Position numbers and translations under genes: made by a program. Shown piece by piece: positions 19,737 through 30,867 of a stretch of DNA of 64,000 nucleotides (positions are counted from its first letter, which is position 1; the number at the start of each line of letters is the position of its first letter). The stretch is from Planctomycetota bacterium (GTDB lineage: Bacteria; Planctomycetota; UBA1135; GCA-002686595): positions 124,001-188,000 of the forward strand of contig JAKLKU010000012.1 in NCBI GenBank assembly GCA_023150475.1, given 5' to 3'. The notes beneath the pieces were generated by a model. That model was not told the origin of the DNA, searched no databases, and saw only the letters and a list, made by a program, of their open reading frames with translations.

Positions 19737-19788
19737 GGCGACGCCCCAGGGCACCCGGCGTGCCGCGCGTATCGTCGTCGTGATTTGA

Positions 19789-19869
19789 TCGTAACTAATT
19801 ATTCAACAAAATGTTACGACGTACCCAACGACCAGGGCCAGTACCCTCCCGCGGACTGGTTCGTTACGA
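19789..19869. promoter_or_regulatory. three heptamers TCGTAAC (19789-19795), GTTACGA (19813-19819), GTTACGA (19863-19869): putative operator array
   Basis: AT-rich island in divergent intergenic region; first two sites form an inverted repeat with 17-nt spacer. Confidence 0.5.
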
Positions 19870-19992
19870 ACTCGTAGCGAAGTCCGGCGCCGGGAACATC
19901 GGTCCCGTGCCGCGCAACGCGCGCGAGCCGTGGCCGATAGAATGCCGCCGACGTTCCCCGCCTCCGCGTTCCGCCGCGGAGCGACGGCAACC

Positions 19993-21330
19993 ATGCCAAC
20001 CCCCTTCTGGGCCTCTCTCACCCCGCTCGCCGCGATCGGCCCAGCCGCGTACGAGCGGCTTGGCGCGCTCCAGACGCCGGCGGTGCTCGCCGCGTTCCTG
20101 GCGCTCGGTGCAGCCTGGTTCTTCGCATGCCTGCGCCAGAGTTTCGCCCAGGCGATCGTCTCGCGGGTGCTCGAGCGCGCGCGGACCGACAAGCGCCGGT
20201 CGAAGCTCCGGCCCTACCTAGAGAAGCTGCCGGCGCTGACGGAGAGCGCCGCGCTCTTCGAAAGCGCGGCCGGACTGCTCTTCGCGCTGCTCGTGCTCCT
20301 CGTCGTCGCCGAGAACCGCGAGCTCGGCTTCGAGGCGATCGTGATCGCGCTCGGCGTCGCGGTGCCGTCGCTCTGGATCGCGAGCCGCGGTCTCGCCCAG
20401 GCCGTGTCCCTGCGTTATGGCGACACGTGGGTCGCGCTGTTCCTGCCGGCCTTCCGGCTGTTGCAGGTGCCGCTCGCCTGGCTCGTCTACCTGTTCAGCG
20501 CGCTGCGCCGCGGCTTCCTCCGCGCGCTCGGTCTGCCGGACGACGCCGAGCAGAAACGGGAGATCGTCGCAGGGCTGCGCGAAGTGATCGCCGACGCCGA
20601 CGTCAAGGGCAAGCTCGACGAGACCGAGCGCGAGATCATCGGCAACGTCATGGAGTTCCGCGACGTCGACACGGCCGCGGTCATGACGCCGCGTACCGAG
20701 ATCGCCGCGGTCGACGTCGAGACGAGTATCCGCGAAGCCGCGCGCGCCGCGACCGACGCGCAGAAGAGCCGCGTGCCGGTCTACGAAGGCACGTTGGACA
20801 CCGTCATCGGCACGGTGTCGGTCAAGGACCTGCTCGCGGCCCTCGCGGAGGGTCGCGACACCACGCCGCTGCGGTCGCTGCTCCAACCGCCGTACTTCGT
20901 GCCCGAGACGAAACGCGTGTCGGAGCTGCTCACGGAGTTCCGGCGCGAGAAGGTCGGCATGGCGATCGTGCTCGACGAATACGGCGGCACGGCGGGACTC
21001 GTGACCTTGCGCGACGTGCTCGCCGAGTTGGTCGGCGAGATCCCGAGCGAGGACGAAAGCGAAGGCGCTCTGCCGGTGCGATTCCTCGCCGGCGGCGAAG
21101 CGGAAGTCGACGCGTCGACCCACGTGTCCGAAGTCAACAAGGTGCTCGACCTCGAACTGCCGGAGAGCTCCGACTTCCAGACGCTCGCGGGGTTCGTCCT
21201 GGCCGAGTTCGGCCGTTTCCCGGAACGCGGCGAGTCGTTCATCCACGGCAACCGCGAGTTCCAAGTGATCGAAGCGAACGACCGTCGCGTCTACCGCGTG
21301 CGAGTCAAACCCGTCGCGCTCGCCGGGTGA
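19993..21330 (+). CDS. CNNM/CorC/HlyC-type membrane protein with CBS pair
   Basis: VMTPRTEIAAVDVE, SRVPVYEGTLDTVIGTVSVKDLL, IVLDEYGGTAGLVTLRDVLAELVGEI; C-terminal CorC_HlyC domain. Confidence 0.93.
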   Translation: MPTPFWASLTPLAAIGPAAYERLGALQTPAVLAAFLALGAAWFFACLRQSFAQAIVSRVLERARTDKRRSKLRPYLEKLPALTESAALFESAAGLLFALLVLLVVAENRELGFEAIVIALGVAVPSLWIASRGLAQAVSLRYGDTWVALFLPAFRLLQVPLAWLVYLFSALRRGFLRALGLPDDAEQKREIVAGLREVIADADVKGKLDETEREIIGNVMEFRDVDTAAVMTPRTEIAAVDVETSIREAARAATDAQKSRVPVYEGTLDTVIGTVSVKDLLAALAEGRDTTPLRSLLQPPYFVPETKRVSELLTEFRREKVGMAIVLDEYGGTAGLVTLRDVLAELVGEIPSEDESEGALPVRFLAGGEAEVDASTHVSEVNKVLDLELPESSDFQTLAGFVLAEFGRFPERGESFIHGNREFQVIEANDRRVYRVRVKPVALAG

Positions 21331-21403
21331 GCCGGCGCGCGACGCGACGGTCGAGCGGCTCTGGGCTACATTCGCGGCGCGTCCGCGGACGCGCACCGAA
21401 GCG

Positions 21404-22201
21404 ATGCAGCGAACCGACCGAGCCCTGATCCTGCGCCGCTTCGCGTACGGTGAGACGTCGCTCGTCGTGCACGTGCTTTCGCCGAGCTTCGGCCGCGTGC
21501 ACTTGCTCGCCAAGGGCGCGTACCGACCGAGTTCGCGGTACTACGCCGTGCTCGACCTCTTCGACACGCTCGAGCTCGAGTGGTCGCACGCGCCGGGCCG
21601 CGAACTCGACACGCTGCGCGCCGGCGATCTCGTGCGCCGCCGGCGCGGGATCACCGACGACCTCGCGCGGTACCGCGCCGCGCTCGCCGCGCTCGAGCTC
21701 GCGGCCCTCGCCGCGCAGGAGGGGCAACCGTTGCGTGGGCTCTTCGCGGCGCTCGAACTCGCGCTCGACCGCTTGGCGGCGGGAGCGTTCCCGCCGAGTC
21801 TGGTGCTCGGCGGCTTCGAACTCGAGTTCCTCGCCGAGTTGGGGCTCGCGCCCGCGCTCGATCGTTGCGCCGCGTGCGGACGGAGCGCGCCGCCGGCGAC
21901 GTCGCCGCGGGCGTCGAGCGTCTTCTCGCCGGGCGCGGGCGGCCGCTTGTGCCGCCGGTGCGCGGAGGCGGCGCGGGCGTCCGGCCGGCGCATGTTCGGC
22001 GTGCCGACGAGGACCCTGGAGCTTGCGGCGGAACTCGCGCGCGGCGGCCCGACGGCGCTCGTCGAGCGGATCTCCGCCCAGGATCTGGAAAAGGTGCGCG
22101 CCTTTGTGGTTCGCTTCCTCGAATACCACTTGGAGAGCCGCCCGAAGAGCTACCGCCACGCGGTCGGCCTCGCGCGCTCCGCCGGGTACGCCACGCCATG
22201 A
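21404..22201 (+). CDS. recO: DNA repair protein RecO
   Basis: MQRTDRALILRRFAYGETSLVVHVLSPSFGRVHLLAKGAYRPSSRYYAVLDLF; Cys cluster C-A-A-C...C-R-R-C. Confidence 0.93.
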   Translation: MQRTDRALILRRFAYGETSLVVHVLSPSFGRVHLLAKGAYRPSSRYYAVLDLFDTLELEWSHAPGRELDTLRAGDLVRRRRGITDDLARYRAALAALELAALAAQEGQPLRGLFAALELALDRLAAGAFPPSLVLGGFELEFLAELGLAPALDRCAACGRSAPPATSPRASSVFSPGAGGRLCRRCAEAARASGRRMFGVPTRTLELAAELARGGPTALVERISAQDLEKVRAFVVRFLEYHLESRPKSYRHAVGLARSAGYATP

Positions 22202-23289
22202 TCGTCCGCCTGCTCCTCGCTCTGCTCGTCTGCCTCTCGACCGGTTGCGCGTCGTTCAACCGGCCTTTCGGCTCGCTCACGGGCTTCAGCACGCCGAAGG
22301 ACGAAGCCGGCGTGCGCGAAGCGCTCGGACTCGCCGCGGAGGACTTCACGGCGGGACGCACGGCGCGAGCGCTCGAGCGTGCGCTCGCCTGCCGCGACGC
22401 GACCGGGCTCTCGAGCGAGCTCAAGAACGACGTCGAGATCCGCGTCGAGGAGTACGCCGACCGCCGCATCGTCGAACTCGCGACGCAGGAACAGGACCCG
22501 GACGAACTCGAGGACCTGATCGAGCTCAACTTGCCGCGCCAACTCGCGGTGCGCGCCGGCGTCGCGGCCGCGGAGCTCTTGCTCGCCGACGACGAGCCCT
22601 TCGACGCGTACGAAGTGCTGAAGAAGCTCGACACGAAGTTCCCGAACCACCACGAACGCCAACGCGCGGGAGAACTGCTCGTCGACGCCGGGCTCGAGCT
22701 CGCGAACGACGACTGGAGCTTCTTCGGGTGGTTCAAGACGAGCGACGACGGCGCGACCGTGCTCGAGTACCTCGTCGTCAACTACCCGAGCCAGAAACGC
22801 TGCGACGAAGCGTACGCGAAGCTCGCCGAGCTCTACGCCGCCGATCGGGAGTGGCAACTCGCGCGCGAGCGCTGCGAGGACCTCCTGCTCTACCATCCGG
22901 AGAGTCCGCTCGCGCTCGAGGCCGAGGCGGACGTGCCGCACTATCGCTTGCGCGGCCTGAAGAGCCCGGAATACGACCGCCGCGAGCTCCTGCTCGCGCG
23001 CGGCGAACTCGAGAATTGGATCGAGCGCCACGCGGACCCGTCGGGTACGCCGGGCGAGCTCGAACGGAACGTGCGCATCGACTACGCGGACTGTCTGACG
23101 CGACTGACGCGCTCCGATCTCTCGATCGCGCACTTCTACACGCGGATCGGCGAGCGCTACGGCGCCGTGCTGCACGCCGAACGCGCGCTCGAAGAAGCTC
23201 GCGCGACCGACGCCGCGAAACTGATCGCCGAAGCCTCCGCGGCCGCCGACCGAGCGCGGGCGCTCGCGACCGAGAACGAGCGCGAATGA
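22198..23289 (+). CDS. BamD-like/TPR outer-membrane lipoprotein
   Basis: Lipobox LSTGCAS; helical repeats; ATG overlaps recO stop. Confidence 0.6.
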   Translation: MIVRLLLALLVCLSTGCASFNRPFGSLTGFSTPKDEAGVREALGLAAEDFTAGRTARALERALACRDATGLSSELKNDVEIRVEEYADRRIVELATQEQDPDELEDLIELNLPRQLAVRAGVAAAELLLADDEPFDAYEVLKKLDTKFPNHHERQRAGELLVDAGLELANDDWSFFGWFKTSDDGATVLEYLVVNYPSQKRCDEAYAKLAELYAADREWQLARERCEDLLLYHPESPLALEAEADVPHYRLRGLKSPEYDRRELLLARGELENWIERHADPSGTPGELERNVRIDYADCLTRLTRSDLSIAHFYTRIGERYGAVLHAERALEEARATDAAKLIAEASAAADRARALATENERE

Positions 23290-23828
23290 GACGCGCGCTG
23301 CTCGAGTTCGTCGTGCTGCCGCTCGCGTTCTGCGGCGCGCTCGCCGCCTGCGGCTACCGCACCGGCTTCCTCGTGCCGGAGCACATCGGTTCGATCGGCG
23401 TCGAGATCTTCGACAACGTCTCGAAGGTCCGCGACTTGGAAGCCGAAGTGCACGACTACGTGACCGAATCGTTGCGTTCGCGGACCGAAGCGCACCTCGT
23501 ACCGCCGTCGCTCGCGGAGCTCGTGATCCGCGGCCGCGTGCTCGACTACTCACGCCGTTCCGGCATCCGCAATCGCGACAACCAACTGCTCGAGACCGGC
23601 GTCGAGATCACCGTCGAAGCGGAGCTGGTCCGTCGCCGCAGCGATCCCGAGGCGCGCGAAGAGGTGCTGCGCCGGATCACGGTCGACGAAGAGAGCGGCT
23701 ACCGCCTGCAGGAGCCGAACGGCGAGTTCGACGCCAAGGACCGGGTCCTACGCCGCCTCGCCGACCGAATCGTGCTCGAACTCCTGGCCGAGTTCACCCA
23801 AGAGGGCGACTCGCCGTCCCAGAACTGA
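23286..23828 (+). CDS. LptE-like lipoprotein
   Basis: LAACGYRTGFLVPEHIGSIGVEIFDN...; typical LptE start and order. Confidence 0.75.
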   Translation: MRRALLEFVVLPLAFCGALAACGYRTGFLVPEHIGSIGVEIFDNVSKVRDLEAEVHDYVTESLRSRTEAHLVPPSLAELVIRGRVLDYSRRSGIRNRDNQLLETGVEITVEAELVRRRSDPEAREEVLRRITVDEESGYRLQEPNGEFDAKDRVLRRLADRIVLELLAEFTQEGDSPSQN

Positions 23829-23937
23829 CGACAGGCCCCAGGGCCGGCGCGCCTGACTCCGGCTCCCACGTCGATTAGAATCCGCGGCCCCGCCCTCGAC
23901 CCTGGAGGCCGGGCCCCGACCCGCCGATAGAGCGCCC

Positions 23938-26376
<2,439 letters not shown>

Positions 26377-26412
26377 TCGCCCAGGCGCGCGCCGGCGGGA
26401 TCAGTCGCTCGC

Positions 26413-27519
26413 ATGTTCGATTGGAACGCGGCGCTCGGACCCGACGCCAAGCGCCTCGCGCCCCGGCTCGCCCGGGTCACGCCGGCGCCGGAGCGCGGTT
26501 TCGCGTTCCTGACCGTCCACGTCGACGCCGACGCGTTGACGGAGGACGAAGCGTCCTGGATCGCGGCGCGCGAAACGCGTCGCGACGGCGCGAGTGTCTG
26601 GCGCCTTCCGCGCGAAATCGCGCTCGGGTTTGCGAGCGGCGCCGCGTGGCTCGCGGACGAACTCCCGCTCGCACGCGCGTTGCGAGCGCTCGCGGCGATC
26701 GCCGACCGTCCGCGCGCCGCGCCGAAGCTCTTCGGCATCGTCAACGTGACGCCGGACAGCTTCTCCGACGGCGGCAAGTTCCTCGATCCCGAGCGCGCGG
26801 TCGAACACGGGCTCGCGCTCGTCGCCGATGGTGCGGACGTGCTCGACGTCGGCGGCGAATCGACGCGGCCGGGCGCGGATCCGGTGAACGAGAAGGACGA
26901 GCTCGCGCGCGTGATCCCGGTGATCGCGGCGCTCTCGCGGCGGACGACGGTGCCGATCAGCGTCGACACGACGAAGAGCTCGGTCGCCCGCGCCGCGCTC
27001 GACGCCGGCGCGCGCATCGTCAACGACATCTCGGCGGGACGGTTCGACTCGGCGATGCTGTCGCTGGTCGCGGAACGCGGAGCGGGCTTCGTGCTGATGC
27101 ACATGCAGGGCACGCCGCGCGACATGCAGCATGCGCCGAGCTACACGGACGTCGTACGCGAAGTCGTCGGGTTCCTCCGCGAGCGTGCGGCCGTCTGCGT
27201 CGCCGCAGGGATCGCGCCCGAACGCCTCGTCGTCGATCCGGGGATCGGCTTCGGCAAGGCGCTCGAGCACAACGTCGAGCTCCTGCGGCGCACCTCGGAG
27301 CTGCGCTCGCTCGGTTGCCCGGTGCTCGTCGGCGCGTCACGCAAGTCGTTCGTGGCGCGCATCGACGCCGCCGCCGGCGTCACAGCCGGAAGCGACGAGC
27401 GGCTCGGCGGTTCGATCGCCGCGGCATGCGTCGCGGCGCGCGGCGGAGCGGACTTCCTGCGCGTCCACGACGTGCGCGAGACCGCGCAAGCCGTGCGCGT
27501 GCAGTTCGCGATCGGTTGA
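26413..27519 (+). CDS. folP: dihydropteroate synthase with ~95-aa N-terminal extension
   Basis: LFGIVNVTPDSFSDGGKFLD..., VDPGIGFGKALEHNVELLR, PVLVGASRKSFV. Confidence 0.95.
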   Translation: MFDWNAALGPDAKRLAPRLARVTPAPERGFAFLTVHVDADALTEDEASWIAARETRRDGASVWRLPREIALGFASGAAWLADELPLARALRALAAIADRPRAAPKLFGIVNVTPDSFSDGGKFLDPERAVEHGLALVADGADVLDVGGESTRPGADPVNEKDELARVIPVIAALSRRTTVPISVDTTKSSVARAALDAGARIVNDISAGRFDSAMLSLVAERGAGFVLMHMQGTPRDMQHAPSYTDVVREVVGFLRERAAVCVAAGIAPERLVVDPGIGFGKALEHNVELLRRTSELRSLGCPVLVGASRKSFVARIDAAAGVTAGSDERLGGSIAAACVAARGGADFLRVHDVRETAQAVRVQFAIG

Positions 27520-27811
27520 GGCGCGCTTCGACGACCTTCGCCCGCGGCACGGCGACTGGCGTGGCTCGGAGCGTGCGCGCAACCGCGCGGTTCTCCGGAG
27601 CCCGATGTCCTCGCGTCCCGAGGCGGGCCCTCCGCCATGGCGCGCGCACTGATCCACTCGCACTCGGCAGTCTCTCGATCGAAAGTCTGGCCGGCCGCTG
27701 CTCGCGCCGCGATCCCGATGACACGCGGACGCTCGACCTCGGACTGCCGGGCGCGGTGCAGTTCACCGTGCTGCCGTGATCGTTCGCCGCTCGTGAGACG
27801 ATCACGAGCGC

Positions 27812-29254
27812 TTGCTCCTCGCGCGCGACGCGGCACAATCGCCGACCGCGTCGCGCGTCGACGACACCAGGAAGCAGGCAAAGCGTTTGGGCGAATCGAG
27901 GATCTTCGGAACGGACGGCATCCGCGGCCGCGCGGGGGAAGGCTGGCTTTCGGCGGCAGGCGCGTCGGCGGTCGGACGCACCGTGGCGCTGGTGCTGAAA
28001 CGGCGCGGCAAGCTCGGTGTCGATCGCAGCCGCGGTGGCCACGTGTTGCTCGGCCACGACGGACGGCGCTCCGGACGAGAGCTCGAGGCCGCTCTAGCGC
28101 GGGGGCTCGCCGCCGAGGGGCTCGCGTCGACCAGCGCGGGACTGATCACGACGCCGGGGCTCGCGTTGCTCGCGAAGATCGAAGGCTACGAGCTCGCGAT
28201 CATGGTCTCGGCGTCGCACAACCCCGCCGAGGACAACGGCATCAAGATCTTCACGGGCGCCGGGGAGAAGCTCTCCGACGAGCTCGAGCTCGAGATCGAA
28301 GCCGGCCTGCGCGCCGATCCGACACCGGTGACTTCGGGCCCCGTGCCGACGCTCGATTCGTCGCTCGAACAGGACTACGTGGCGTACCTGGTCGAACGCG
28401 CGGGCGCCGGGCTCGAGCTTTTCGGACTGTCGCTGGTCGTCGACTGCGCGAACGGCGGTGCGAGCCGCGTCGCCGAACGGGTGTTCGGCCGGCTCGGCGC
28501 GCAAGCGACCACGATCGCGGCAGAGCCCGACGGCGACAACATCAACAAGAACTGCGGGGCGACGCACATCGCGACGTTGCAGACGGAAGTGCGCCGCGTC
28601 GGCGCGCGGATCGGCATCGCGCTCGACGGCGACGGCGACCGCTGCATCCTGGTCGACGAACACGGCGCAGTGGTCCACGGCGACGGGATCCTGACGCTCG
28701 TGGCGCGCCAACTGCGCGCCAAAGGCGAACTCTCGACGCCGAAGATCGTCGCGACCGTGATGGCGAATCGCGGCCTGCACCGCGCGTTGCGCGACGTCGG
28801 CGTGTCGGTCGAAACCGTCGACGTCGGCGACAAGAACGTGGTCGACGCGCTCAAACGCTTCGGGCTGCAGCTCGGTGGCGAACAATCCGGTCACATCGTC
28901 TTCGGCGCGGACCATCACTACATCGGTGACGGGCTGTACACGGCGTTGCGCGTGCTGCGCGTGCTGCAGGAGACGAAGAAGCCGCTCTCCGAGCTCGCTG
29001 CGCCGTACCGTCCGTTCCCGCAGGTGCTGATCAACGTCCCGGTCGCTCGCAAACCGGCGTGGGAGAGCATCCCGAAGGTCGCCGAGGCGGTCCGCCGTGT
29101 CGAAGACGAGCTCGCGGGTGACGGCCGCGTACTCTTGCGTTACTCCGGCACCGAGCCGCTCGCACGCTTGATGATCGAGGGCCCGGACGCGACGTTCATC
29201 CAAACTCGCGCGAAGGAGCTCGCTCAACTGCTCGCCGCCGAACTGGGCGCGTGA
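27812..29254 (+). CDS. glmM: phosphoglucosamine mutase (start uncertain, possibly TTG near 27887)
   Basis: IFGTDGIRGRAGEG, MVSASHNPAEDNGIKIF, LDGDGDR, GEQSGHIVF. Confidence 0.95.
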   Translation: MLLARDAAQSPTASRVDDTRKQAKRLGESRIFGTDGIRGRAGEGWLSAAGASAVGRTVALVLKRRGKLGVDRSRGGHVLLGHDGRRSGRELEAALARGLAAEGLASTSAGLITTPGLALLAKIEGYELAIMVSASHNPAEDNGIKIFTGAGEKLSDELELEIEAGLRADPTPVTSGPVPTLDSSLEQDYVAYLVERAGAGLELFGLSLVVDCANGGASRVAERVFGRLGAQATTIAAEPDGDNINKNCGATHIATLQTEVRRVGARIGIALDGDGDRCILVDEHGAVVHGDGILTLVARQLRAKGELSTPKIVATVMANRGLHRALRDVGVSVETVDVGDKNVVDALKRFGLQLGGEQSGHIVFGADHHYIGDGLYTALRVLRVLQETKKPLSELAAPYRPFPQVLINVPVARKPAWESIPKVAEAVRRVEDELAGDGRVLLRYSGTEPLARLMIEGPDATFIQTRAKELAQLLAAELGA

Positions 29255-29450
29255 GGCACTCACTGGGACGCGCGCCATGGCACGCACCGGGGCGAACACC
29301 GGGGCGAACAGCCTCGCGATCCCCCTCGCGATCCCCCCTGGCGATCACCGCGGCTCCGCACGCACCGCGGCTCTCGCAACCGAGAGTGAACTGCGCGGCA
29401 CGCGGGAGGCGCGCGTCGGTTCGTCCGCGGCTCCCGCTTCCGCACTCAAG

Positions 29451-29460
29451 GTAACGTTAC
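29451..29460. promoter_or_regulatory. perfect palindrome GTAACGTTAC upstream of tsaB
   Basis: 10-bp palindrome in GC-rich intergenic DNA. Confidence 0.3.
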
Positions 29461-29500
29461 TGGCTCGGAGCCTCCGCGTCGGCGATCGTCTTTGCCCCTC

Positions 29501-30154
29501 ATGACCGTCATTGCCATCGAAAGTTCGACGCTCCGGCCGTCGGTTGCCGCCTGGCACCGAGGGCGCTGCATTCAAGCGTGGCTCTCGTCGGAGAAGAGCC
29601 ACGCCGCGGACCTGCTCCCCACCGTCGCATCGCTGTTGACGCAACTCGACCGCCAGCCCGGCGACATCGAACGCGTCGTCGTCGGACGTGGACCGGGAAG
29701 TTACACCGGTTTGCGGGTCGCGGCGGCGACCGCGATCGGCGTCGCGCGTGGCACGTCGGCGAGCATCGCCGGCATTTCGTCGTTCGAGGCGCTCGCGTGG
29801 CGCGAGCTCGCGCCCGGCGAACGTTGCGTCGTCTTGGTCGACGCCCGCGCGCACGAAGCGTACTGGGCGATCCTCGCGCGCGGTGCGAACGACGTCCTGG
29901 TCGAGACGGCGCCGTCGGTCGCGCACGTCGAGGACGTACCGGCGCTGCTGCCGCGCAACCTGCCGATCTTCTCGCACGCGGGCATCGAGTTGTCGGTGCC
30001 GCTCGACGACGCGCAGCGCCGAATGGTGCGCATCGATGCGGTCCCTCAAGCGAGCGCGTTGCTCGAGCTCTCGCTCGAGCGCGGCGAACGCTGCGATCCG
30101 GACATCGAGCCGCTCTACCTGCGCGCGTTCGCTGCCAAGCCGCGGCGCGCCTGA
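29501..30154 (+). CDS. tsaB: tRNA threonylcarbamoyladenosine biosynthesis protein TsaB
   Basis: MTVIAIESSTLRPSVA..., VVVGRGPGSYTGLRVAAATAIG. Confidence 0.95.
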   Translation: MTVIAIESSTLRPSVAAWHRGRCIQAWLSSEKSHAADLLPTVASLLTQLDRQPGDIERVVVGRGPGSYTGLRVAAATAIGVARGTSASIAGISSFEALAWRELAPGERCVVLVDARAHEAYWAILARGANDVLVETAPSVAHVEDVPALLPRNLPIFSHAGIELSVPLDDAQRRMVRIDAVPQASALLELSLERGERCDPDIEPLYLRAFAAKPRRA

Positions 30155-30224
30155 GCGCCGCAACGCGTCCTTTTGGCCGATTGGCGCTCGAACTCGAGCG
30201 TTCCGGGCACGCGCCACGAAAGGC

Positions 30225-30260
30225 GAACGCCTCCGGAGGTGCGAACCTCCGAAGGCGTTC
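30225..30260. terminator. long hairpin (15/16-bp stem) between convergent tsaB and histone-like gene
   Basis: gaacgcctccggaggt-gcga-acctccgaaggcgttc. Confidence 0.7.
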
Positions 30261-30312
30261 CATTCGAGCCGCGACGAGACGCGCGAGCTGCGCACCTCGT
30301 CTTCCGAGCGGC

Positions 30313-30522
30313 TTACAGGTCTTGCGGGCGCAGCGTCTTGCGGCCGTTCGACATCGCGCGCTTCTCGGCGCAGGCGATCATGCCGCGCACGGCTTCGTCG
30401 AGCGCGCTGTAGAAGTCGCCGGAGACGTTGATCTTCGCGCACGCCTTGGTGCGGCTCTTGGAGATGATCAGGTCGCCCGCAGCCTTCTTCGCCTTGCCGG
30501 GCTTCGCAGCTTTCTTGGCCAT
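30313..30522 (-). CDS. bacterial histone-fold protein (69 aa, Lys-rich N-terminus)
   Basis: MAKKAAKPGKAKKAAGDLIISKSRTKACAKINVSGDFYSALDEAVRGMIACAEKRAMSNGRKTLRPQDL; pattern A..R...NGRKT(L/V)RP.D(L) of histone-fold alpha2-L2-alpha3. Confidence 0.75.
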   Translation of the reverse strand: MAKKAAKPGKAKKAAGDLIISKSRTKACAKINVSGDFYSALDEAVRGMIACAEKRAMSNGRKTLRPQDL

Positions 30523-30832
30523 GTGATGGTTTGCCTTCTCCCCGTAGGGGATCGGTTCTCGTGTGGGATGTTCGGCGCCGCTCGCGAGCCTGTTGGACAT
30601 CGAGAAACGCGCCAATCTGGCGAAAGAATGGCGAGCACGGGGGGGGTCGTCAAGGACCGGGGCGAACGGAATCCGGCGAATCGAGCGCGATTTCGAGGTC
30701 CTTTCGACGCTCGACAGACACTCGTCGGACGGGTGCGCCGAGCTCCCGCGAACCACCCTCGGAACCGCGACGTCGGTGGCGGACGACGCGAGGAACGCTG
30801 CGACGCACGCCGCACGCCGCGCACGTCGACCA

Positions 30833-30860
30833 TTGAACCGCGCGGCGCGAGGAGTAGTCT
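30833..30860 (+). promoter_or_regulatory. promoter TTGAAC-N16-TAGTCT, 7 nt upstream of GTG of alr
   Basis: -35/-10-like elements at canonical spacing. Confidence 0.55.
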
Positions 30861-30867
30861 CCAAGCC

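Noticed and set aside
29277-29345. Short direct repeats (ccggggcgaaca, cgcgatcccc) after glmM
   Set aside because: Only two imperfect copies each, low complexity, no clear function
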